From positions 1 through 38,111 of the forward strand of contig JALVEY010000036.1 in NCBI GenBank assembly GCA_027030485.1: 38,111 bases of DNA, in the 5' to 3' direction. A program made the position numbers and the translations under genes. Positions 26,117-34,252 of the stretch are shown piece by piece (within the stretch, counting starts at the first letter, position 1; each line of letters opens with the position of its first letter). Below the pieces are notes generated by a model, which was not told the origin of the DNA, made no database searches, and saw nothing but the letters and a program-made list of their open reading frames with translations. This DNA comes from Persephonella sp. (lineage in GTDB: Bacteria > Aquificota > Aquificia > Aquificales > Hydrogenothermaceae).

Positions 26117-26617
26117 ATGCAAAGATTTTTACTTTTTATCATAAGCTTATTGTTTGTAGCAGGTACTACATTAGCTCAAAACATAGCATATGTTGATGTT
26201 CAGAAAGTTATGAATCAGTCAAAAAAAGGACAGGAGTTCAAAAAAGAAATAAAAAGTAAGGTTGAGTATTACCAGAAAAAACTTTATGAGATAGACAAAA
26301 AAATATCTTCTATTGAAAAACAGCTTGAAAGCCCTGTTCTTAGCGAGGAGGCGAAGAAGAAAAAAAGAAAGGAACTTGCTGATCTTAAGTCTGAAGGTCA
26401 AAAAATTCAGCAGGAGGCAGAAGAGGAACTCTCACAGATGAAAGCAAAAGCAGAAAGAGAACTTATAATTCAGATAAGAGAGATTACAGAAAAATATGCA
26501 AAAGAAAAAAATATAGACCTTGTTTTTATAGGTGGTGCACTGGGAGGAGTGGTCTATTTTGATAAAAGCATAGACATAACAAATGAGATTTTAAAAAGAC
26601 TTGATGAGGAAAAGTAA
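26117..26617 (+). CDS. skp: Skp/OmpH periplasmic chaperone
   Basis: About 166 residues with a signal peptide ending near TLAQ, then the OmpH/Skp pattern: NIAYVDVQKVMNQSKKGQEF, a long charged coiled coil (about 45-125) and a C-terminal KNIDLVFIGG strand. It carries unfolded outer-membrane proteins across the periplasm to BamA, encoded just upstream. Two ATGs occur in tandem at 26114 and 26117. GGAGG at 26106-26110 is better spaced from the second. Its stop overlaps the lpxD start. Confidence 0.92.
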   Translation: MQRFLLFIISLLFVAGTTLAQNIAYVDVQKVMNQSKKGQEFKKEIKSKVEYYQKKLYEIDKKISSIEKQLESPVLSEEAKKKKRKELADLKSEGQKIQQEAEEELSQMKAKAERELIIQIREITEKYAKEKNIDLVFIGGALGGVVYFDKSIDITNEILKRLDEEK

Positions 26618-27597
26618 TGAAACTCTCAGAAATTGCAAAAATATTTAATGGACAGCTTGTAAATACCGATGGAAATATAGATATTAAAGGTCTTAAAAAT
26701 GTATTATCTGCAAAAAAGGGTGATCTAACATTTATTGCCGATAATAAGCATCTAAAGGATCTTGAAAAAACCGGAGCATCTGCAGTTTTGACTTTTAAAA
26801 AGTTAGATTTACAGATACCCCAGATAGTTGTGAAAGATCCGCAGTTAGTTTTTTACAAACTTATTGAGATAATGTTTCCTGAGGAAGAAAAAACAGGAAT
26901 ATCAGAAAATGCAAAAATATCAAAAAGTACAAAAATAGGAAAAGATGTTTATATTGGAGATTTCACGGTTATTGAGGAAAATGTTGAGATAAAAGATGGT
27001 GTCAAAATATATCCCCACTGCTACATTGGAAAAAACACAATAATAGGTGAAAACAGCACCTTATATCCAAATGTTGTTATATACAGAGATACGATTATAG
27101 GGAAGAATGTGATAATCCATTCAGGATCAGTAATAGCCTCTGACGGTTTTGGCTATTACCAGAAAGGTGGAAAACACAAAAAAATAAAACATATAGGCAG
27201 AGTAGTTATACAGGACGACGTTGAGATAGGGGCAAATACAACTATAGACAGAGCGATGGTGGATGAAACTGTTATAAAAAGAGGGACAAAGATAGATAAC
27301 CTTGTGATGATAGCCCATAACTGTCAGATCGGAGAAAACACGATACTTGTATCTCAGGTTGGAATAGCAGGAAGTAGTAAGATTGGAAATAATGTTATCC
27401 TTGCAGGTCAGGTAGGGGTTGCTGATCATATAACAATAGGGGATAATGTTATTGTTGCTGCAAAATCTGGAGTTGCAAAGGATCTTGAACCAAACAAAGT
27501 TTACGGCTCAGGCTTTCAAGCTATAGAGTGGTCAAAATGGAAAAAAATCTTGTTTTACTTTTATAAACTTCCTGATATATTAAAAAACATAAAATAA
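26617..27597 (+). CDS. lpxD: UDP-3-O-acylglucosamine N-acyltransferase
   Basis: 326 residues. The N-terminal uridine-binding domain (about 1-100) is followed by a left-handed beta-helix of hexapeptide repeats (e.g. IGKDVYIGDFTVI, IGENTILVSQVGIAG, IGNNVILAGQVGVADHITIG). The catalytic-His region VMIAHNCQIGENT is present. It adds the second acyl chain in lipid A synthesis. The start overlaps the skp stop by one base (TAATG). Only 6 bases separate its stop from the convergent gene of the restriction-modification cassette. Confidence 0.96.
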   Translation: MKLSEIAKIFNGQLVNTDGNIDIKGLKNVLSAKKGDLTFIADNKHLKDLEKTGASAVLTFKKLDLQIPQIVVKDPQLVFYKLIEIMFPEEEKTGISENAKISKSTKIGKDVYIGDFTVIEENVEIKDGVKIYPHCYIGKNTIIGENSTLYPNVVIYRDTIIGKNVIIHSGSVIASDGFGYYQKGGKHKKIKHIGRVVIQDDVEIGANTTIDRAMVDETVIKRGTKIDNLVMIAHNCQIGENTILVSQVGIAGSSKIGNNVILAGQVGVADHITIGDNVIVAAKSGVAKDLEPNKVYGSGFQAIEWSKWKKILFYFYKLPDILKNIK

Positions 27598-27603
27598 AAA
27601 AAT

Positions 27604-28251
27604 TTAAATATTGTTCCTGAATATGTACCCCTTCAATTCCTTTATAGGTGTTAATTCTGAAAGTTTTATTTTATAACACTTTTTCTCAGGACATATCATA
27701 TCATTTTCTTTAGATTTTTCCCATTTCGGATCATCCTTACTGATAAACCCATGTATGTTCACAACAATTGATGGGAAACTGTTGTACCTCCTTTTGTTAA
27801 ACAATTCGTTAAGCTCTGTACAGCTTATATTAAAAAGTTTACCTATGGAAAGTTTATGTTTTATTGAAAGTCCAACATATATGTCCTTAGAATGGTTCTC
27901 AAATTGATCCTCAGGTACAATCATATATCTATTCTTATGGTTAGGTGTCGTTTTAATGTCTAAAGAGTAATCTTTTATTACTAAATCAAAACTATCAACA
28001 TTTGTAGTTCCAAAATATATACTGAAGGACTCTGATCTAAATTTTTGGAAATCAATTGATGATACAATTCCATAATCTAAACACCACTTCAAGAAGGAAT
28101 ATTCACCCAACTTCCCGGTAAAAATCCGCCACAGATGGAGATTTATATTTTTTTTGCTTTTCTTAGTTCTGAGAAAAGTTTGGGATGCTGATGAGCATGC
28201 AAACCATAATGAGGTTATAAAAGTGTCATAATCTACTTTAATTTTTTCCAT
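27604..28251 (-). CDS. Putative type II restriction endonuclease (PD-(D/E)xK-like)
   Basis: 215 residues matching no family I can name. A plausible PD-(D/E)xK core is visible: E50 in GKLGEYSFLKW, D89 in SFDLVI, then D98-x-K100 in SLDIKTT, in the right order and spacing for a metal-dependent nuclease. The gene is divergent from a DNA methyltransferase, the classic arrangement of a type II restriction-modification pair. Hand counts of two 60-base lines gave 19 and 17 G+C, against 25 in lpxD, which hints at horizontal acquisition. No Shine-Dalgarno sequence is seen before the ATG. The endonuclease role is inferred from context plus motif; cleavage specificity cannot be read from the sequence. 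Confidence 0.6.
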   Translation of the reverse strand: MEKIKVDYDTFITSLWFACSSASQTFLRTKKSKKNINLHLWRIFTGKLGEYSFLKWCLDYGIVSSIDFQKFRSESFSIYFGTTNVDSFDLVIKDYSLDIKTTPNHKNRYMIVPEDQFENHSKDIYVGLSIKHKLSIGKLFNISCTELNELFNKRRYNSFPSIVVNIHGFISKDDPKWEKSKENDMICPEKKCYKIKLSELTPIKELKGYIFRNNI

Positions 28252-28261
28252 TTACTTAATT

Positions 28262-28298
28262 TTGTTTAATTGATGTCAGACATATTATACAATAAAAC
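28262..28298. promoter_or_regulatory. Divergent promoter region and possible operator of the R-M cassette
   Basis: On the minus strand a TATAAT box (28289-28284) lies about 33 bases before the putative endonuclease ATG. On the plus strand TTGATG (28270-28275) with TAAAAC (28293-28298), or TTGTTT (28262-28267) with TATACA (28286-28291), could serve the methyltransferase. Between them is an 11-base palindrome, ATGTCAGACAT (28273-28283, arms of five around a central A), placed where a repressor could block both promoters. No controller gene is visible nearby. Confidence 0.4.
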
Positions 28299-28332
28299 AT
28301 AATTAAGATCTGTTAAACTTAGGGGAAAAAGG

Positions 28333-29181
28333 ATGCCTGAAAAAAGTATACCCGGATATGAAATCAAAATATCAACAGATAGAATTGAGATAGATAACAG
28401 ATTGAAATTCTTCTTTAAAAGTTCGGATAATATGAAAGAGATCAAAAATAATGAGGTAGACTTAATAATTACTTCTCCCCCTTACTTTAATTACATTAAT
28501 TATGGAAATGGTATAGGAAATGAATCAAATTATGAAGAATACCTGGCAAATTTAGGAAAGGTTTTTAAAGAATGTTATAGAGTTTTAAAATCAGGAGGAA
28601 CTTTCGTAATCAATATAACAAATATGAAATCCAGATTAAAAGTTGAAAAGAAAAGCTTTCTTTATCCTATTGTTGCTGATGTTATAAAAAGCATGACAGA
28701 TATAGGATTTATATTTTTTGATGAAATTATCTGGATTAAAGGAAACGCAAATAATGGAGCATTAAAAGGGAAACCTTTATTTGGTAGTTATCCTTATCCT
28801 CCAACGCCTAAAATTCTTGATAGCATTTTTGAAAATATATTAGTTTTTAGAAAAGAAGGAAAAAGAAGGAAAGTTAGTAAATCAATAAAAGAAAACTCTA
28901 AGTTAACTAAAGAAGAATGGATAGACTATACTAAAGGTATATGGTTCATTGAACCAGACAGAAAGGCTAAACATCCTGCTACTTTTCCTATAGAAATTCC
29001 AAAAAGATTAATAAAGATGTACTCTTTTAAAGGAGATGTCGTTTTAGACCCTTTTGCAGGGACTGGAACTACTTTAATAGCAGCATATATTCTAAAAAGA
29101 AATTCTGTAGGATACGAAATAAATAACCATTTTGGAGAAGAGTTCATCCATAAATTTGAAAAATTTGTTCAAGAAATATAA
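28333..29181 (+). CDS. Beta-class DNA methyltransferase (N4-cytosine or N6-adenine)
   Basis: 282 residues. The catalytic motif IV TSPPYFNY is near the N-terminus (about 47-54), and the SAM-binding motif I DPFAGTGTTLIAA is near the C-terminus (about 239-251). This order defines the beta class. SPPY rather than DPPY favours N4-methylcytosine, though that is only a trend. KHPATFPIEIPKRLI before motif I is typical of the family. GGGGAAAAAGG precedes the ATG. It is strongly AT-rich: two 60-base lines counted by hand had 15 G+C each, against about 26 in pnp. It would protect the host from the divergent putative endonuclease. Confidence 0.92.
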   Translation: MPEKSIPGYEIKISTDRIEIDNRLKFFFKSSDNMKEIKNNEVDLIITSPPYFNYINYGNGIGNESNYEEYLANLGKVFKECYRVLKSGGTFVINITNMKSRLKVEKKSFLYPIVADVIKSMTDIGFIFFDEIIWIKGNANNGALKGKPLFGSYPYPPTPKILDSIFENILVFRKEGKRRKVSKSIKENSKLTKEEWIDYTKGIWFIEPDRKAKHPATFPIEIPKRLIKMYSFKGDVVLDPFAGTGTTLIAAYILKRNSVGYEINNHFGEEFIHKFEKFVQEI

Positions 29182-29214
29182 ATATCACATAATTTTGTGA
29201 TATAATTCTTTTTT
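29182..29214 (+). terminator. Inverted repeat with T-run after the methyltransferase
   Basis: ATATCACA (29182-29189) and TGTGATAT (29196-29203) form a perfect 8-bp stem with a 6-base loop, directly after the methyltransferase stop and followed by TTCTTTTTT. It can act as a terminator. It is A-T rich and therefore weak at high temperature, and it overlaps the -10 box of the next operon. Confidence 0.5.
29198..29206 (+). promoter_or_regulatory. Extended -10 promoter element for rpsO-pnp
   Basis: TGATATAAT is an exact match to the extended -10 consensus TGnTATAAT, about 40 bases before the rpsO ATG. No good -35 box is seen, which is usual for extended -10 promoters. It overlaps the right arm of an inverted repeat. 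Confidence 0.6.
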
Positions 29215-29246
29215 GTTAAAAATCTGTAATCAGGAGGTTTTCGTTA

Positions 29247-29531
29247 ATGTCAATTACGCAGGAGAAAAAGCAGGAATTGATAAAAAGGTTCGGAAGATTT
29301 GAAGGAGATACAGGGTCTCCAGAAGTTCAGATAGCAATCCTTACAGAAAGGATTAAAAACCTGACAGAACATATCAAGATAAACAAAAAAGATCTTCATT
29401 CAAGGAGAGGTCTTATAGGAATGGTTAACAAAAGAAGAAAACTTCTTAACTATCTAAAAAAGAAAAACCCCGAAAAATATCAACAGATTATTCAGGAGCT
29501 TGGAATAAGAGAAACTACCGGAGAGAGATAA
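29247..29531 (+). CDS. rpsO: 30S ribosomal protein S15 (uS15)
   Basis: 94 residues, a little longer than the usual 89. It contains the S15 core [19 protein letters not shown] and [20 protein letters not shown], which bind the central domain of 16S rRNA. AGGAGG precedes the ATG. The stop overlaps the pnp start by one base (TAATG), in the conserved rpsO-pnp order, where S15 often represses its own translation. Confidence 0.98.
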   Translation: MSITQEKKQELIKRFGRFEGDTGSPEVQIAILTERIKNLTEHIKINKKDLHSRRGLIGMVNKRRKLLNYLKKKNPEKYQQIIQELGIRETTGER

Positions 29532-31663
29532 TGGGAGAAGTCGGTGAGATTAATATAATAAAGGTTGAATCAACGGTAAACGGCGTCCCATTATCAATTG
29601 AAACAGACTATTTTGCAAAACAGGCAAGCGGTGCTGTAATTGTAAGACAGGGAGAAACGGCTGTTATGGTGGCAGCTGTAGTCTCTGAAGAAGCACAGGC
29701 TGACATAGATTTTTTTCCTTTGACTGTTGAGTACCGGGAGAAGACATACGCTTACGGCAAAATACCCGGCGGATTTGTCAAAAGGGAAGGAAAACCTTCC
29801 GTAAGAGAAATTCTTGTTTCAAGGCTTATTGATAGACCCATCAGACCTATGTTCCCTAAGGGTTTCTTCAATGATGTTGTTATTACAGCAATGACCCTGT
29901 CTGCAGATGATAAATTTGATCCTGATGTTCTTGCTATTGTGGGTGCTTCTGCAGCACTTCATATATCGGAAGCACCGTTTGAGGGTCCAATCGCAGGAGT
30001 AAGGGTAGCAAGGGTTGAAGGGCAGTTTATTGTTAATCCAACGTACCAGCAGAGAAACCAGTCAGATATAGACATAGTTGTAGCCGGATCAAAAGACGCC
30101 ATCGTTATGGTTGAAGGAGGAAGCGAAGAGGTATCAGAAGAAATTATCCTTGATGCTGTTATGTTTGCCCATGATGAGATAAAAAAGCTTATTGAGATAC
30201 AGGAAGAACTCAGGATAAAAACCGGAGAAAAAGAAAAAATAGCAGTTAAAACTGATGAGATAGAACAAAAAATAAAAGCAGAACTTGAATCTCTTGTAAA
30301 AGAAAAAGTAAAACATGCTTTAAACATTCTTGACAAAAAAGAAAGAAGAAAGAAACTTTCAGAAATATACGAAGAGGCTATTTCCCAGATAGAGATTCCG
30401 GAAGATAAAGAGAAAAAGGTTGAAACGATCTACAAGGATATAGTCTCCTCTGTAATGAGAGAAAAGGTCCTGAAAGAAAAAGTAAGAATTGACGGCAGAA
30501 AACCAGATGAGATAAGACCTATATGGATAAAAACAGGATTATTTCCCAGAATTCACGGATCTGCCATTTTCACAAGGGGACAGACACAGGCATTTGTTGC
30601 GACAACCCTTGGAGCACCAGGCGAAGAGCAGATAGAGGAAAGTATAGAAGAGGACGAAGTCAAAAAGAGATTTATGCTCCATTATAACTTCCCTCCATTT
30701 AGCGTTGGAGAAGCAAGACCACCAAGAGCCCCTTCAAGAAGGGAGATAGGACACGGAAATCTTGCTGAAAGGGCTATAGAACCTTTAATCCCTCCTGAAG
30801 AAGAATTTCCGTATGTAATACGTGTTGTCTCTGAAATCCTTGAATCGAATGGTTCAACATCTATGGCGACAGTGTGCGGAGCATCTCTCTCCCTTTTTGA
30901 TGCAGGTGTTCCTATGAAGAAGCATGTTGCAGGTATTGCGATGGGGCTTTTGAAAGAGGGAGATGAGTATGTGATCCTAACAGACATTCTTGGAGATGAG
31001 GATCACCTTGGAGATATGGATTTTAAGGTTGCAGGGACAAGAGACGGTGTAACATCTATCCAGATGGACATAAAAATAAAAGGTTTAACAAAAGAGATAC
31101 TTCAGGACGCACTACAGCAGGCGAAAAAGGCAAGACTTTACATTCTTGATCTTATGTACCAGGCTATTCCTCAGCCTAAACCTGAACTTTCCCCACATGC
31201 ACCTAAGATAATAACAATGAGGGTTCTTCCTGAAAAAATCCCTGTCATTATAGGACCTTCAGGTAAAAACATCAAAAAAATAATTGAGGAGACCGGAGTT
31301 AAGATTGATCTCCAGCCTGACGGACTTGTAAGGATATACGCTGTTGATGGGGAAAGCGGTGAGAAAGCCAGACAGATGATAGAAGAGTTGATTATGGATA
31401 TTGAGCTTGGCGAGGTATATATGGGTAAAGTAACAAGGGTTGAAGATTACGGGGCTTTTGTTGAACTTCTTCCCGGAAAATTGTCTCTACTACATGTCTC
31501 ACAGATAGCCCCTTACAGAATAAAATCTGCCAAAGACAAAATAAAAGTTGGTGATATATTGACGGTAAAAGTTATAGACATTGATGAGCAGGGAAGAGCA
31601 AAAGTATCCCTTAAAGAAGTCAAAGAAGGGGAAGAGCCTAAAAACAGATTTCTTTACGAATGA
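29531..31663 (+). CDS. pnp: Polyribonucleotide nucleotidyltransferase (PNPase)
   Basis: 710 residues. A phosphorolytic 3'-5' exoribonuclease of mRNA turnover. Two RNase PH-like domains (about 10-215 and 315-530, e.g. REGKPSVREILVSRLIDRP and FNFPPFSVGE-like NFPPFSVGEARPP) flank a helical linker. The active-site region LGDEDHLGDMDFKVAGT is intact. KH (PVIIGPSGKNIKKIIEETG) and S1 (GEVYMGKVTRVEDYGAFVEL) domains end the protein. It is translationally coupled to rpsO. A hairpin follows the stop. Confidence 0.98.
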   Translation: MGEVGEINIIKVESTVNGVPLSIETDYFAKQASGAVIVRQGETAVMVAAVVSEEAQADIDFFPLTVEYREKTYAYGKIPGGFVKREGKPSVREILVSRLIDRPIRPMFPKGFFNDVVITAMTLSADDKFDPDVLAIVGASAALHISEAPFEGPIAGVRVARVEGQFIVNPTYQQRNQSDIDIVVAGSKDAIVMVEGGSEEVSEEIILDAVMFAHDEIKKLIEIQEELRIKTGEKEKIAVKTDEIEQKIKAELESLVKEKVKHALNILDKKERRKKLSEIYEEAISQIEIPEDKEKKVETIYKDIVSSVMREKVLKEKVRIDGRKPDEIRPIWIKTGLFPRIHGSAIFTRGQTQAFVATTLGAPGEEQIEESIEEDEVKKRFMLHYNFPPFSVGEARPPRAPSRREIGHGNLAERAIEPLIPPEEEFPYVIRVVSEILESNGSTSMATVCGASLSLFDAGVPMKKHVAGIAMGLLKEGDEYVILTDILGDEDHLGDMDFKVAGTRDGVTSIQMDIKIKGLTKEILQDALQQAKKARLYILDLMYQAIPQPKPELSPHAPKIITMRVLPEKIPVIIGPSGKNIKKIIEETGVKIDLQPDGLVRIYAVDGESGEKARQMIEELIMDIELGEVYMGKVTRVEDYGAFVELLPGKLSLLHVSQIAPYRIKSAKDKIKVGDILTVKVIDIDEQGRAKVSLKEVKEGEEPKNRFLYE

Positions 31664-31684
31664 TAGGGGTGTTTCTGCCCCTAT
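31663..31684. terminator. Hairpin between convergent pnp and dprA
   Basis: ATAGGGG (31663-31669) and CCCCTAT (31678-31684) form a perfect 7-bp stem with an 8-base loop that spans the last base of the pnp stop codon and the dprA stop codon. T-runs are poor on both sides, so termination is plausible but not certain. Confidence 0.5.
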
Positions 31685-32742
31685 ATATTTCTTAAAACCA
31701 TGCCGTTGTCTATGCTGATAATGCCTTTTATCTCCATATCAAAAAGTATCAACATCAGATCATCTACCTTTATACCAGATTTTTCAGACAACATATCAAT
31801 ATGTACTGGAGAAGAGGATAGTTCCAAAATAACAGATTCTATACTGGATAATTTATGTTCAGGGGATACGTTATTTTTCTTTAGATAGGGAACTGTTTCG
31901 TATATGTCCTGAATATCTGTTATAGGAACAGCACCTTCTTTTATAAGATTGTTTGTTCCTTTTCCGTGGGGATTTGTAATGTTTGAAGGTACTGAGAAAA
32001 CTATCCTTCCGTACTCATTTGCATAACGGGCTGTTATCAGCGAGCCAGATTTTTCTGACGCTTCAATCACAATTGTTGCGAGGGAAAGTCCTGCGATTAT
32101 CCGATTTCTTATGGGAAATGTAAATTTTGAAGGTTTTTTACCTATCGGAAATTCCGACACAAGCAGACCTTTATCTCTGATTTTTCTGTAAATATCTTTG
32201 TTTTCGTATGGGAATATCTGATCTACACCTCCACCTAAAACAGCGACTGTAAAGCCGTTGTTATCCAAAGCTGTTTCATGTGCGATCCTATCAATACCTG
32301 AGGCAAGACCTGATACAATTCCAGTACCGTTTTCAACAAGGGATTTAACAACCTTTTTTGCAACTGATTTTCCATAAACTGTATGTTTTCTGCTTCCTAC
32401 AACCGATACAAGCTGAATATCTTTAGGAAAACTTCCCGATAGATATATATATGCTGGGGGATCGGGAATTTCTTTCAATATATCTGGATATTCATTATCC
32501 TCTAAACAAACAATCTTAAAACCTAACTTTTCTGCCTTTTTTATCTCCTCTTCAGCTTTTTTTCTCAGATTTTTTTCTCTGTTTTTTACAATATCATACA
32601 GTTTATCTCCGAAATCTTCCTTTAAAAATTCTGGATTGTTAAGGATTACTCCTACACTTCCATATCTATCAATTAGCTTTTTAATCAGCCTGTTTCCAAT
32701 CCCTTTTATGAAAGAAATCTCTATATAGTCTATAATAGACAT
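31681..32742 (-). CDS. dprA: DNA processing protein DprA/Smf
   Basis: 353 residues. It binds incoming single-stranded DNA and loads RecA during natural transformation. A SAM/HhH-like N-terminal region (about 1-70) precedes the Rossmann-type core with VVGSRKHTVYGK, SGLASGIDRIAHETALD, FPYENKDIYRKI, SEFPIG and SGSLITARYANEYGR. A winged-helix C-terminal domain (about 290-353) is present. GGAGG precedes the ATG. Its presence suggests, but does not prove, that the organism is transformable. Confidence 0.95.
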   Translation of the reverse strand: MSIIDYIEISFIKGIGNRLIKKLIDRYGSVGVILNNPEFLKEDFGDKLYDIVKNREKNLRKKAEEEIKKAEKLGFKIVCLEDNEYPDILKEIPDPPAYIYLSGSFPKDIQLVSVVGSRKHTVYGKSVAKKVVKSLVENGTGIVSGLASGIDRIAHETALDNNGFTVAVLGGGVDQIFPYENKDIYRKIRDKGLLVSEFPIGKKPSKFTFPIRNRIIAGLSLATIVIEASEKSGSLITARYANEYGRIVFSVPSNITNPHGKGTNNLIKEGAVPITDIQDIYETVPYLKKNNVSPEHKLSSIESVILELSSSPVHIDMLSEKSGIKVDDLMLILFDMEIKGIISIDNGMVLRNI

Positions 32743-32775
32743 TGTTTCCTCCGAAAATAAGTATAGAAGAGAAAG

Positions 32776-33426
32776 TTGAAGGATTCAAAATCTTTATGGA
32801 AGCTTATAGGTGAGATAAAAAAGAAAAAAAGGCTTGATGTTGTAGTTTTTTATGAAGAAGTTCCTATTACTGGAACAATAGAAATAGCTGATATAGATGA
32901 AACCCTTGAACAAATACTATGGAAAGCTGATAAAAAGATACTTCCCACATTGAAGGATACAAGGCATATATATTTCAAGCATAACGGGGAAGTTTATATT
33001 CTTACAGTCATTGCCTATGATCAGAAAGAAATAGCAACATCATTTCCTTCGTACGCTCTGGATCAAAAATTGAACAGAACCTATGTCAGGGTAAAAACAT
33101 CTGAAAAAGATCCGGTTTTTATAACTGTGGATGGGCATCAGCTTTGTGCAGATGATATAAGTGAGGCAGGGGTTGGCATAATAACTTCAGAAGAAGAAAA
33201 AGAATGTGTCCAGGAAGGGAAAGAATGTCAGCTTGAGATAAAATTAAGGAATGATATTATAAAACTCAAAGGTATAGTTGTGTACAGGAGAAAGGCAGGA
33301 AAAGGTGTTATAAGAATAGGCATAAAATTTACAGATATGAAGCAAAAAGATAGAGACAAAGTGGCAAAATATATAATGGACCGTCAAAGAGAGATAGCGA
33401 AAAAAATATTTTTGTTTAAATCTTAA
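32776..33426 (+). CDS. PilZ-domain protein, likely c-di-GMP receptor
   Basis: 216 residues. The C-terminal half carries both PilZ signature elements: RTYVR at 101-105 (RxxxR) and DISEAG at 127-132 ([D/N]xSxxG), followed by a beta-barrel pattern and a C-terminal helix. The N-terminal 95 residues resemble a YcgR-type PilZN partner domain in layout only. It probably senses c-di-GMP to affect motility or surface attachment; the target is unknown. The start is TTG at 32776 with a weak binding site. It is divergent from dprA, and its stop overlaps the end of rbgA by 4 bases. Confidence 0.8.
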   Translation: MKDSKSLWKLIGEIKKKKRLDVVVFYEEVPITGTIEIADIDETLEQILWKADKKILPTLKDTRHIYFKHNGEVYILTVIAYDQKEIATSFPSYALDQKLNRTYVRVKTSEKDPVFITVDGHQLCADDISEAGVGIITSEEEKECVQEGKECQLEIKLRNDIIKLKGIVVYRRKAGKGVIRIGIKFTDMKQKDRDKVAKYIMDRQREIAKKIFLFKS

Positions 33427-34202
33427 AGCCAGTAAGCTTTAATCTTTCCTTTTATCCAGTCCCATAAAACTTTTTTAGCTGTTCTTTCTATATCTACCAG
33501 TCCCCCTGATGTCAGGTAGTTAAGTCTTTGAGCTATTTTTTCAAGGGTTTTTAATGGGTCTTTTTCAGGTTCAACACCGTAAGTTTCTTTTATCCCTTCA
33601 GGTCTTTTATCTGTAATTTTTTGAATAAGCTTGAGGGCAACCTCAACAGGCTGATCAAGTTTTTCAGGTATCCACGATCCCTTGAGGGCAAGGTCTTCCT
33701 GAAACTCAAGGGTAATAATTCCGGGGGTATCTATAAGATACACATTTTTTGAAAGTTTTATCAGTTTTTCTCCCCTTGTCATTCCAGGCTTTGGAGATGT
33801 TGTTGCCACTTTCCTTTTTTTCAGGCTGTTTATCAGAGAGGATTTTCCAACATTTGGATAACCTAACACTCCTATTTTGATTATTTTGCCTTCTTTTGAC
33901 AGATCCCTAATGATCCTGTCTAAATCTTTTTTCCCAATATTTTTATGTGCAGAAAATAAAACTGCAGGGTATTCCTTCTGTATCTCTTCTTTTGCCTTTT
34001 TTGCAAATTCTTTTGGTACAAGGTCAGCTTTGTTAATTATTACAAAAAGTTTCTTGTTCTGATTGTAAGCCAGCTCTTCTATCACCTTGTTTCTTGTTTC
34101 AAGAGGTATCCTTGCATCAACAACCTCAAATATAACATTAGCCTGTGAAAGCACTTTTTTTGCTATACTTTTTTCCCTCAGCCATTCTCTTGGTTTTTCC
34201 AT
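33423..34202 (-). CDS. rbgA: Ribosome biogenesis GTPase YlqF/RbgA family
   Basis: 259 residues and a circularly permuted GTPase: the G4 motif NKADLV comes first (about residue 57), then G1 GYPNVGKSSLIN (about 118) and G3 DTPGI. NVIFEVVDARIPLETRN is typical of the YlqF group. The C-terminal domain of about 80 residues is the ribosome-contacting ANTAR-like part. It acts in late 50S subunit assembly. GGAG precedes the ATG. It is divergent from lptD. Confidence 0.92.
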   Translation of the reverse strand: MEKPREWLREKSIAKKVLSQANVIFEVVDARIPLETRNKVIEELAYNQNKKLFVIINKADLVPKEFAKKAKEEIQKEYPAVLFSAHKNIGKKDLDRIIRDLSKEGKIIKIGVLGYPNVGKSSLINSLKKRKVATTSPKPGMTRGEKLIKLSKNVYLIDTPGIITLEFQEDLALKGSWIPEKLDQPVEVALKLIQKITDKRPEGIKETYGVEPEKDPLKTLEKIAQRLNYLTSGGLVDIERTAKKVLWDWIKGKIKAYWL

Positions 34203-34252
34203 CTGAAACTCCGATATAATATTTATCTTACAAAAGTTTGTGGGGAAAATAT

